The translations under genes were made by a program, and so were the position numbers. The notes under the pieces are model-generated. The model saw only the letters and a program-made list of their open reading frames with translations, was not told the origin of the DNA and did no database searches. Positions 17,590 to 26,157 of a DNA stretch of 26,296 nucleotides are shown here, one piece after another. Within the stretch, counting starts at the first letter, position 1. Each line of letters begins with the position of its first letter. The DNA is from Uliginosibacterium sp. (GTDB taxonomy: Bacteria > Pseudomonadota > Gammaproteobacteria > Burkholderiales > Rhodocyclaceae): positions 1 to 26,296 of the forward strand of contig JADKDZ010000017.1 of assembly GCA_016718265.1 (NCBI GenBank), given 5' to 3'.

Positions 17590-17651
17590 GCATAACCATG
17601 CGCTCAGCCGGGCCTGCGCAAAAAGCCACGCAGGCCGGTTGGCTCCACGTT
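17590..17651 (+). other. attC-5, interrupted in its R' box by IS1182-like copy 3
   Basis: R'' GCATAAC (17590-17596) is followed by the arm GCCGGGCCTGCG, which pairs with CGCAGGCCGGTTGGC across a short AAAAAGCCA loop. The site ends in CACGTT at 17651, where the element begins; the rest of R' is GTTAGAC at 19470-19476. It is a short site (about 66 bases uninterrupted) of a different type from attC-2, -3 and -4. Confidence 0.82.
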
Positions 17652-19469
17652 GAAGCTGTAGAAAAACCCGTTTTTCATCCAAAACTCATCCGAAGAAATG
17701 GCGCATCTGTTTGGATGCGCCATTTGTTTTAGATAATCTGGTTTTGTCACGGGCGTCGGCTGTCGGCCCGTAGATCGTTCATGAGCCACAGGCGCGGAAA
17801 AAGAGGCTTTTCCGCCCTTTCTGCCTACTGCCCGTAGCCGTGATGCGCAAGTTTTTCGATGTTGTGCACGAGGCAGTAGAGTTTCCACTGCGTGTCGACT
17901 TTCTGCTGCCCGCGCAGGGTGAATCGGTTGAGCTGTTTGTTGTGCCGGAGGTTGCCGAAAACCGGTTCAACGGTGGCAAAGCGTTGGCCATATCTTCGTT
18001 TGCCGTCTTCGCTGTCGATGGCGCGTTTCATCTTGTCGGTGAAACTCTCTGCCGCAGGATCGACCCTGCCACGGTTGAAGCACACTTGGCGCACGAGTGT
18101 CTTGTCAGGATGACGCAGACATTTGTCGCGCTGCGTGCAGTGGGCGCAGTCACGCTGAGCACCGGTGAATTTGATGAAGAGCCGGCCATTGATCGTGCAG
18201 TTCGCACCGTTCTGGTAGAGCGATTTTCCGGCTGGGCAAATGCAGGTGCCGGTCTCGGTGTTCCAGTTGAAGTCGCTGGGTTTGTAACGTTGGCCGGGTG
18301 TGCTGGCCTTGGGTTTTGATTTTGATTTGTCATGTAGCGGATGCGGCTTGTCTTTGTGGCGGGCCTGATCTTTGAAACGCTCATCGCGCTGGCGCATGCC
18401 GCTGTCGGCGATCAGCGCTTCAATGTTCTGCGCGGCCAGTGCTTTGAGGTTGGCCTCACTGTGATAGCCGGCGTCTGCCGTATAGAGCGTGTCGGGCGTG
18501 GCATGGCGCTGGGTGGCTTGAACCACGCCAAGTAGCAGCTCCTGTTCGCTACCGGTGCCATGTGCCTGGGCGTCAACAATGATCTGGTGGGCTGCATCGA
18601 CGGCGGCAACGCCACAGTAGCCCTGAATGACGCCCTTGCTGGTCGCCATCTTCGCGCTCTCGCCATCGGTGCGATTAGAGAGGCGTACGCTGCCTCGCTT
18701 GCCGACTCCCTTTCTATCCTCGGGATTGTCCTTGAGCCAGGCGCGCAGATCGGCGGCTTCTTTGCGCAGACTGGCCAGACGCTCCGATGCTTTAGCCTCC
18801 AGTGTGGCCTCGATCCGGTGTCGGCTGCAAGATCACTGACGCGGTGGCGCTCGATCATCTTGCGTGCCGCCTCTTCAAGCTTGGTGGCCTGTTTGTCGAA
18901 GTCCGCTCGTGTGCCGCTCCGGCTTTGGACGCATTCGAAGGCAGCTTGACGCCATCGATGGCAAACATCTGCCGTCCGATCAGCCCTGCTGGTTGCACAG
19001 GAACAGAACCTGCGCGAAGAGTGAGGCTACTTCCGAGGCCCAGACTGGAGACGAAGGCAGCCAGCGTCGTGAAGTGCGGCGCGGTGTCGCCCGACAAGGC
19101 GATAAAAGTGACGTGCTCGCGGCACAGGCGTTCCATGCCACGAGAGCTGACCACGCCTTCAGCGTAGGCACACAGGATCACTTTGAGCAGCATGCCGGGT
19201 GGCAGCGCCGGGGCGCCCACGGAGTCGTTGTGGTAACGGGCATCGAAGCCCGACAGATCAAAGTCCTGATCGAGCAGGTGATGCACCGCATGGGCAAAGC
19301 TGCCCGGCAGGAGTTGCTTCTCCAGATCCACCGCGAGAAACCTCGGGCTGGTATCGATGTGTTTGTAACGCGCCATCCCAAAGTCTCCAGAACCAACACC
19401 CCTTGGAGCCTTGCCATGACAAAACGTTCACCGCAGAATGCGGGCTTCGGTAGATTCTTCTACAGCCTC
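17652..19469 (-). mobile_element. IS1182-like element, copy 3 (in R' of attC-5)
   Basis: The 1818-base copy has the same end sequences and flanking GTT repeats as copies 1 and 2, and the hairpin at 17696-17730. The target attC differs in sequence and length from those hit by copies 1 and 2, so only the R' core is common to the targets. Confidence 0.88.
17825..19376 (-). pseudogene. IS1182-family DDE transposase, copy 3 (frameshifts in N-terminal half)
   Basis: ATG 19376 begins the same MARYKHIDTSPRF protein. The C-terminal 274 residues (18649-17825), with the second catalytic Asp (YTADAGYHS) and Glu (VEPVFGNLRH), are in one frame. The middle is broken by several single-base changes: an extra base near 19036, a lost C near 18985, a lost base near 18919, and changes near 18812-18835. 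The first catalytic Asp (FAIDGVKLP) is present in the N-terminal frame. The intact C-terminal half here complements the intact N-terminal half of copy 1. Confidence 0.82.
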
Positions 19470-19494
19470 GTTAGACAATCAGGACGAGAAACCC

Positions 19495-22155
19495 GTGGCC
19501 GCACTGACCTTTGGTCGAATCACGAGAGCCTCCTCCTCAATTTGTCCCGGATTACCCCGCCCCAGCCTCGATATGCGCCACCAGACATCTCCCGCGCGAC
19601 CCCGCCTCCCGAAGCCCACTGCCCCCCCACGAGCAGGCACGCCAGATCTTCCAGCTCATTTCGCGTGGCGCATTTCAAGAGGCCTCGCTCGTTTCAGAGC
19701 ATGCTGTCGTATTGCACCCCAAGTCGGCCGAGGTTCTGAATGCCGCCGCCGTGGCAGCGATACACACCAGGCACCCCCAGCGAGCCGAGGCACTATGGCG
19801 CCAGTGCATCAAGATCGCCCCCGGGCAAGCCATCGCTTACCTGAACCTTGGCAAGTTCTATTTCAATACCAAGCGCCTGTCTGACGCCGAACCCCTGTTG
19901 AGAAAAGCGCTCGCGTTGAACCCCAGGAGTGCAGATTCGCTGAACGCCCTGGGGGCTTTGCAGCAGGCACAAGGCGACTTTCCAAGCGCGCATGCCACCT
20001 ATGTCGGTGCGCTGAAGCTCGATCCCGGAAAAGCGGAGACCTTGAACAACCTGGGCATCTGCCTGACGGAGATCGGGCAGTACGCCGAAGCGGAAAGGAC
20101 TTTTCTACGCCTCCGCGAATTGCCCGGTCAACACGCGACCGTGCTGGCCCGACTGGGGATGCTGGCAGAAGCACAGGGTGATTTAGGCAAAGCGCGCGAA
20201 CATTTTGAAGCGGCTCTTTCGAACGAGCCGTCGAATGTCATTACCGCTACACAGTATGCGGCTCTCTTGCGCAAGACCGGTGACGCAGAAAAAGCAGTAA
20301 AGATCCTCGAGGCACTCCAGACACGTCTCGCCGCAGCCAACCCCATACTGCTTCGCGCGCTGGCCCAAGCCGAACTCGCTCGGGGGAATGACGCGGCAGC
20401 GCACGTCCACCTTCAGCGCGCTCAGATGTCGGCCCCCGAAGACCTCGAGACCCTGCAAATGCGTGCCGAGCTTGCCGCGCACAGCAAAGACCTTGACACG
20501 CTCGACGCTCTATTGGCCGAACTGCCGCAGCGCATCGCAAGCGGTGAGACCGCAGCCGTCGAAACGGCGCGGATTCAGCTGATGGCCGGGCGGCCTTCGG
20601 CAGCGCTGGCCTGCATTCAGTCCGCGCAACAAGTCCTGGGAAAATCCGCCCCGCTGATGTGCCTGGAGGGCGATGCCTACATCGCCTTGCACACGCCAGA
20701 CCAGGCTGAAGCGGCATTCCGTGAAGCCCTGCGGTTGACTCAAACCAGCGTGAAAGCCCATCTGGGCCTGGGTTTCGCACTCATCGCGCGCGCAGCTTAT
20801 CCCGAAGCACGCCTCCACTATGAGCAATCCCTTCAACGCCATCCGGGCAATGTTCTCCTGCGTGCCGGGCTTGCTCAAAGCCTGCTCGAACTAGGAGACC
20901 TGGAACAGGCAAAGACAATTCTGGAGCCCTGTACACGGCGCAGCCACAAAACGCTGTCATCGCAACGACCTACTCGCACTATGCGCGCCTGACGGGCAAA
21001 CTCGCTGAAGCCCTGAAAGCAGCCCAAGACGCCGTTCGCCAGTCACCAAACGAGCGGGCGGCCAATACCGCCCTGATCGCCGCCTATGAGGAGACGGGCC
21101 ACCTCGCACTAGCCACCCGACTGGCGCGCGAGTTAGTCGCCGCGCACCCCGCAGACAGCGATACCCAGTTGAGGCTGGCCATGCTGCTCCTCGCGCAGGG
21201 CCATTTCAGCGAGGGGTGGGCCGCCTATGAAGCCCGGTTGGTCCGCATGCTGGATACCGACCACCCCTATACGCGCGCACCACGTTGGCAAGGGGAGCCT
21301 CTCCAAGGCAAGACACTGCTCGTCGCCCACGAGCAGGGGATGGGCGATGAACTGCAGTTCTTCCGTTATCTCCAGCCGTTACAAGACAAGTTTGACTGCA
21401 CCGTGCAACTCGTATGCAAGCCCCCTCTGCACACACTTCTCAATGCTCAGCAAATCTGTCCGGTGCACAGCTATGAACCGATCCGTGCAGAAGACCTGCC
21501 GAGTCACGACTACTGGGCGCCCCTGATGAGCATTCCGCACTTGGCGCGCACGGCAATCCCGGATATTCCATTGGACTGTCCTTATCTGCGCGTTCCAGAC
21601 CATAAAATCTGCCAGTGGCGAGAACACCTGGCGCAGGACGACCAGGAGGGAATGCTGAAGGTGGGCATCATCTGGAAAGGAAACCCCAACCACCAGAACG
21701 ACGCGAGGCGATCCCTGCCGAGTCTGGATGTGCTGGCGCCTTTATTTGAACTGTCTGGCATACGATTTTTCGACCTGCAGAAAGACACCAGCACAAGCGA
21801 GTCTGCGTTCTTTGCCGCACAATACGGGCTGGTCACACCTGCGTCTGCGATCGTCGATGTGTTGGACACCGCCGCGATCATGGCGCAGCTTGACCTCGTC
21901 ATCTCGATTGACTCCATGCCGGCCCATCTCGCCGGCGCGCTCGGCGTTCCCTGCTGGATCATGCTTCCTGCGTGTGCAGAATGGCGCTGGATGACAGACC
22001 GAGATGACACGCCCTGGTATCCGCAAACGCGTTTGTACAGACAGAACGCCGCGGGCGACTGGACAGGCGTGGTTCAGCGTGTTGGAACTGAGCTCTCCTC
22101 TTACCAAACCTCGACAAAGCCCACTGACGGGAAATGCAGTATAGGATCTTGCTGA
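19495..22155 (+). CDS. TPR-repeat glycosyltransferase-like protein (frameshifted)
   Basis: A long gene of roughly 880 residues. A GTG at 19495 could start it if the frame is corrected at the run of six C near 19624; TTG 19511 is the alternative in the main frame. From about 19640 to 20930 there are many TPR units, such as AIAYLNLGKFYFNTKRLSDAEPLLRKALALNP and AETLNNLGICLTEIGQYAEAERTFL. A frameshift near 20930 moves to the frame that continues with further TPRs. A C-terminal GT9/heptosyltransferase-like domain follows (LLVAHEQGMGDELQFFRYL, VGIIWKGNPNHQNDARRSLP, LDLVISIDSMPAHLAGALGVPCWIMLP, WRWMTDRDDTPWYPQTRLYRQ). Such TPR-glycosyltransferases act on surface or flagellar glycans. No attC follows, although GTTAGAC lies just upstream. 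Confidence 0.8.
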
Positions 22156-22211
22156 AGATTCAAGAACCGAGGAAAAGGAGCCGAATTATTTCCCGATCTA
22201 CTCAAACCGAT

Positions 22212-22892
22212 TCAGATGCCAAGCTCTCCTTGATCTGAGTCCGCGGAGCATTGCGAATGGGCGGCCTCCTTGCGCAGCTTCGTCAGACGTGCGGCCGCCT
22301 TGGCCTCCCGCGTCGCTTCGGTCGTGCTGGCAGCACCGCCATCACAATCATTGACGCGGTGGCGCTCGATCATCTTGCGTGCCGCCTCTTCAAGCTTGGT
22401 GGCCTGTTTGTCGAAGTCCGCTCGTGTGCCGCTCCTGGCTTTGGACGCATTCGAAGGCAGCTTGACGCCATCGATGGCAAACATCTGCCGTCCGATCAGA
22501 CCCTGCTGGTTGCACAGGAACAGCACCTGCGCGAAGAGTGAGGCTACTTCCAGGCCCAGACTGGAGACAAAGGCAGCCAGCGTCGTGAAGTGCGGCGCGC
22601 TGTCGCCCGACAAGGCGATAAAAGTGACGTGCTCGCGACACAGGCGTTCCATGCCACGAGAGCTGACCACGCCTTCAGCGTAGGCGCACAGGATCACTTT
22701 GAGCAGCATGCCGGGTGGCAGCGCCGGGGCGCCCACGGAGTCGTTGTGGTAACGGGCATCGAAGCCCGACAGATCAAAGTCCTGATCGAGCAGGTGATGC
22801 ACCGCATGGGCAAAGCTGCCCGGCAGGAGTTGCTTCTCCAGATCCACCGCGAGAAACCTCGGGCTGGTATCGATGTGTTTGTAACGCGCCAT
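22212..22892 (-). pseudogene. IS1182-family transposase, N-terminal fragment (copy 4)
   Basis: An open frame of 226 residues runs from ATG 22892 (MARYKHIDTSPRF). It is unbroken through the N-terminal domain and the first catalytic Asp (FAIDGVKLP), but ends after RLTKLRKEAAHSQCSADSDQGELGI. The second Asp and the Glu are missing, so it is inactive. Its last 50 residues belong to a different IS1182-family lineage from copies 1-3. Some N-terminal nucleotides match copy 3 rather than copy 1 (for example AACCTCGGG in place of AGCGCGGG near the start). Confidence 0.8.
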
Positions 22893-22985
22893 CCCAAAGT
22901 CTCCAGAACCAACACCCCTTGGAGCCTTGCCATGACAAAACGTTCACCGCAGAATGCGGACTTCGGTAGATTTTTCTACAGCCTC
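22212..22985 (-). mobile_element. IS1182-like element, copy 4 (truncated, chimeric)
   Basis: The right end (CTACAGCCTC then GTTAGGC) and about 640 bases match the other copies. At about 22347 the similarity stops abruptly. Beyond it the sequence is a diverged relative of the same transposase region (ATREAKAAARLTKLRKEAA against ATLEAKASERLASLRKEAA) and then ends by about 22212-22250. The left half, the left inverted repeat and the hairpin are absent. Confidence 0.78.
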
Positions 22986-22992
22986 GTTAGGC
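22986..22992 (+). other. R' box remnant of a lost attC (start of cassette 6)
   Basis: GTTAGGC follows the right end of IS1182-like copy 4 exactly as in copy 1, so copy 4 also sat in an R' box. The body of that attC has been lost together with the left half of the element. Confidence 0.7.
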
Positions 22993-23003
22993 CACAAAAT
23001 CCC

Positions 23004-23543
23004 ATGCACAAGTTCCTAGCATTTTGCATATTTCTCGTTCTCGCGGTATTGGCCGCAGGTGCATTTGGTGCTTTGCACGATCAAATCAGTTACTCCGTTT
23101 CACCTGAATATTTCACTCGTTTCAAATTCTTTCAGTTTCAATTGCTTGACCCCGCTGTCCCAGAGCGCCTTCGTGCTGCTCAGGTCGGCTTTCTCGCCTC
23201 TTGGTGGATGGGTATTCCTCTTGGCCTTCTTTCAGGAGTTGCAGCCTTCATACATCGTTCTCCCGCAAAAATGCAACGCGCCTTGGCTTGGTCACTTCTT
23301 GTAATTGTTGGTTTCACCTTGGCCTTTGCCATTGCTGGCCTCACTTACGGGTTCATACAAACTGAAACCATTGAGCCATCGCGCTATACAAACTGGTTCA
23401 TCCCTTCGGGCGTAAATGATCTTCGGCATTTCCTGTGCGTTGGCTACATGCACAACGCTGCATACCTTGGTGGCGCTTTAGCAATACCTATTGCATGGGG
23501 TTTTCATTTGGCTTTCTGGTGTCGTAATCGCCATGTGGCCTAA
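23004..23543 (+). CDS. Cassette 6: integral membrane protein, 179 aa
   Basis: ATG 23004 lies 11 bases after R' GTTAGGC, and the stop TAA lies in the R'' box GCCTAAC (23538-23544). The protein MHKFLAFCIFLVLAVLAAGAFGALHDQISYSVSPEYFTRFKFFQF has an N-terminal helix (about 4-24). Three more follow: VGFLASWWMGIPLGLLSGVAAF (about 64-85), LAWSLLVIVGFTLAFAIAGLTYG (about 96-118) and YLGGALAIPIAWGFHLAFW (about 154-172). A conserved-looking loop HDQISYSVSPEYFTRFKF sits after helix 1. The layout is that of a four-helix inner-membrane protein often seen as integron cargo; no function can be assigned. It is intact and more AT-rich than the flanking IS. Confidence 0.8.
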   Translation: MHKFLAFCIFLVLAVLAAGAFGALHDQISYSVSPEYFTRFKFFQFQLLDPAVPERLRAAQVGFLASWWMGIPLGLLSGVAAFIHRSPAKMQRALAWSLLVIVGFTLAFAIAGLTYGFIQTETIEPSRYTNWFIPSGVNDLRHFLCVGYMHNAAYLGGALAIPIAWGFHLAFWCRNRHVA

Positions 23544-23544
23544 C
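23538..23544 (+). other. R'' box of attC-7, severed by IS91-like copy C
   Basis: GCCTAAC contains the stop codon of cassette 6. IS91-like copy C begins at 23545 with GAATAAGG. Confidence 0.85.
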
Positions 23545-23825
23545 GAATAAGGATAGATCGTGCGCAGCCACGATCTGATCCGTTTGTTGAACAAGCCCGT
23601 TCCCTGCGCCGTTTCTGGGCGCCCAGAAAATCTCTTTTGAAGTTACTCGCCACGATGCCATCGCCATTTTTCGGGTGGCGGGCGGATGTTTTGCATGGGC
23701 CGCACGTGCCGGCAAAGCCGGGTTTTGGGCCTCGACTTGCCGGTTTTAGCCTGTTTTCAGACGTACGCCATGCTCAGCCTGGGGAAGTGCTGAATGCCGA
23801 GTGTGTTGTGAGGAAGCGCAGCGTT

Positions 23826-24948
23826 TTACGGGCGCTTGTTGCCCTCGCGGGTGCACGGGCGGCGGTGTTCGTGGTGGCCCCGATGCCGGGATACGTGTCT
23901 TGACGATCTTCATCGCCGCCCCACAACACGGGCACCGCACCGCAGGACGTGGCTTGACGCAGTCACTCGCCAGCGTCGGGATGAATTTGAGCAACAGATG
24001 CAGCAAGGCGATCAAGCGTTTGCAGTTCGGATGCAGAAAGCCGAAATTGCGCGCCCGTCGAAAGCCCTTGGGCAAGACGTGCTGCAAGACAAGCCACAGA
24101 AACTCCGGCCCGCTCACCGTGCGCAGCATCATCTTGCCGCTTTGGGCATCGCGATAGCGGAAAGTGACCTTGCCATCGGCACAGACGACGATGTCCTGCT
24201 CTCGGATCACCCCCGATAGAGATAGCGCCCCAGATAGACCAGCGCCGATTGGCCATTGCCCACCGATTTGCAGTCGACCACCCAGTCCGCGGGATACGCC
24301 GGGGGGCAAGTGCAAGCCAGCGGCTTCGAGGGGCTGCCAAGAGCTTGGCCCGAAACACTTTGGCGAGCGCCTTGTGATTGAACAGGTAAGCGCCAGCGGC
24401 CTTCTTGCGCTTGGGCTTGGTGCGCCATTGCCGAGTGCGCTGATCAATAGCGCCAGCGGGCATTACCAGATGCACATGCGGGTGATAGTCGAGTCGGCGC
24501 GTATGCGGCAGCACGGCAATGGCGCCGCCTCACCGCGTAGCTGCTTGTCGTTGCGGGCAAAGGTGCGCACCGTCTCCCCAGCTACACGTGAGGAGCAGAT
24601 CGTAGATCAGCGCTGGCGCTGCAGCGGTCAGTGCCTGAACTGGGCCGGTACGGTAAAGGTCAGCAGAAAGTACTCGGCCGGCAGTTGGCGCTTGAGCTGA
24701 CGCTCAAGCCATTGCTGGCTCTCATGATGCTGACAGTGCGGGCAGTGACGATGGCCACAGGAATGCGGGACGAGTTTCTGGTGCGCACAGCCTGTGTCCG
24801 TGCAGCGGCTCAGCATCTTCGGGCTGGCCTGGGTGCGGCACTGCTTGATCGCAGAAAGTGCCTGCAAGTGTTCGCGACGGATGCGTCCCCCGTAGCGGGC
24901 CAGAAAGTCGGCTTCAAAGGTTTCGATGACAGAGGCCAGACGGATCAT
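23826..24948 (-). pseudogene. IS91-like Y2/HUH transposase, copy C (several frameshifts)
   Basis: The copy starts at ATG 24948 with the intact zinc-binding N-terminus (to PAQFRH). It then breaks near 24634, 24577, 24531 and 24509, at extra G runs near 24300-24332, and at the five-G run after LYRG (shared with copy B). The tyrosine pair YLGRYLYRG and the HPHVH motif are present in separate frames. Breaks concentrate in homopolymers. The 3' end position is estimated by comparison with copies A and B. Confidence 0.8.
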
Positions 24949-25861
24949 TGCGAGCGCTCCTGCACCGTCCCCCAGCGCACCGTAAAACCATCCATCAAGC
25001 TGTTGATGCGGTCGATGGCGTGGTGCTTGGTCTGATCGGTCAGGTGGGTGTAGCGCGCCGTGGTGAGGATGCTGTGGTGGCCGAGGATCTTCTGCACTTC
25101 GATCAGATCGACACCCGCTTCGATCAAGTGCGTGGCATAGCTGTGACGCAGGCTGTGGGGCGAGATCTTTTTTAGGCCGCAGGTGGCCACCACTTTGCGC
25201 AAGCTGATCTGCACGCCTCCGCGATCAAGTGGTGTTGCCGCCGTGTGCGCACCCGACAGACCGCCGTGACGGTTGGGGAACAACAACACCGGATTGCGAT
25301 GGGTTTGCCAGAAACTGCGCAACAGATCGAGCGTCGCCGTGGGCAGTGGCACAAAGCGATCCCGGTTGCCCTTGGCGTCCCGGATATGCACGCGGGCACG
25401 CACTGCATCAAGGTCACCCACCTCAAGGCGCAGCCCTTCCCCCAGACGCAGCCCCAGGCTGTAGAGGGTGAAGAAGAACACGCGGTAGCTCAGCACCCGT
25501 GTCGCCGCCACGATCCGCTGTACTTCCTCGACCGTCACGATGTCCGGCAGGCGCACGCACTTCGGCGGCTTGATCAGCCGGGGCATGACCCAAGGTTTGC
25601 GCAAGACGTGTTCGGTGTAGAACTTCAAGCCGTACAGATCGAGTTTGACCGCACTCCACGAATGTGAGGTCAGACGTACGCTGAAATAGTCCAGCAGTTG
25701 GGCCTCGGACAAGTCATCAATCCGAAACGAGAAGTGCGCGCCCAGGCAACGGATGGCACGTGCATACGCGTCAATGGTCTTGGGTTGCAGCCCCTGCAGG
25801 CGAAGATGTTTAAGATGCTTCTGGTACTGCTGGGCAAATGGCTCAGGAAGTCGCTTTGCAT
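24945..25861 (-). CDS. Tyrosine recombinase, copy C (intact except for the first codons)
   Basis: The frame is identical in layout to copy B, with all catalytic residues (GLRLGEG, SPHSLRHSYATH, LGHHS, TTARYTHL). One base is missing a few codons after the ATG at 25861 (TCAGGAAG for TCAGGGAAG on the + strand), which throws the normal MQSDFPEP start out of frame. The open frame nominally extends upstream to 25991 over the element tip, but that N-terminus is not real. The ATGA overlap with the transposase start at 24948 is kept. Confidence 0.82.
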
Positions 25862-25973
25862 GATGGAAGGTCCTCGCGAAATATTGCACAATCACCCCCT
25901 CACACACGAGGGGGATGGACGTGCAGGATATTTCGGCCCGCAGCAACACGCGAATCCTCCGCGGAGCGGCTTC

Positions 25974-26049
25974 GTTCAACCCGGCGCTCAACCTCGCTCC
26001 CTTCGGTCGCTGGACGCTGCGCGATAAAGCCGCGCAGCGCCCGTTAGCT
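25974..26049 (+). other. attC-7, main part, with element-supplied R'' box
   Basis: GTTCAAC (25974-25980) is followed by GGCGCT, which pairs with AGCGCC, and by a strong hairpin GCTGCGCG/CGCGCAGC around ATAAAGC. The site ends in R' GTTAGCT (26043-26049). The original R'' is at 23538-23544. Uninterrupted length would be 76 bases. Confidence 0.8.
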
Positions 26050-26073
26050 CTACGTAAGCATCAGGAGAAGTCT

Positions 26074-26157
26074 GTGAGCACTCAACCAGCGTGGGTCATG
26101 CGCGGCAAGTCCGCGAGAGAACTCATCGAAGAGCTAATTCCCAATGCAAAGCCTTAA
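26074..26157 (+). CDS. Cassette 7: micro-ORF, 27 aa
   Basis: GTG 26074 follows CAGGAG at a suitable distance and lies 24 bases after R' GTTAGCT. The product is STQPAWVMRGKSARELIEELIPNAKP after the initiating residue; the RGKSARELIEEL helix is its only clear feature. Its 3' end overlaps the ATG of the next gene (26144), suggesting translational coupling. It could be a leader peptide or a small protein of unknown role. Confidence 0.5.
   Translation: MSTQPAWVMRGKSARELIEELIPNAKP

Larger units (their letters stand above)
23545..25980 (-). mobile_element. IS91-like element with tyrosine recombinase, copy C (in R'' of attC-7)
   Basis: The 2436-base copy has the oriIS-like hairpin at 23556-23575 and the same tips as copies A and B. 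Its right flank (CCGGCGCTCAACCTCG) is a third, unrelated attC body, so the element's target preference is for the R'' box and not for a particular attC sequence. It is slightly shorter than the others through scattered single-base losses. Confidence 0.87.

Noticed and set aside
7089..17651. Repeated palindromic blocks resembling a CRISPR or REP array
   Set aside because: Spacing is irregular, each block has R''/R' core boxes and paired arms, and genes lie between them; they are attC sites.
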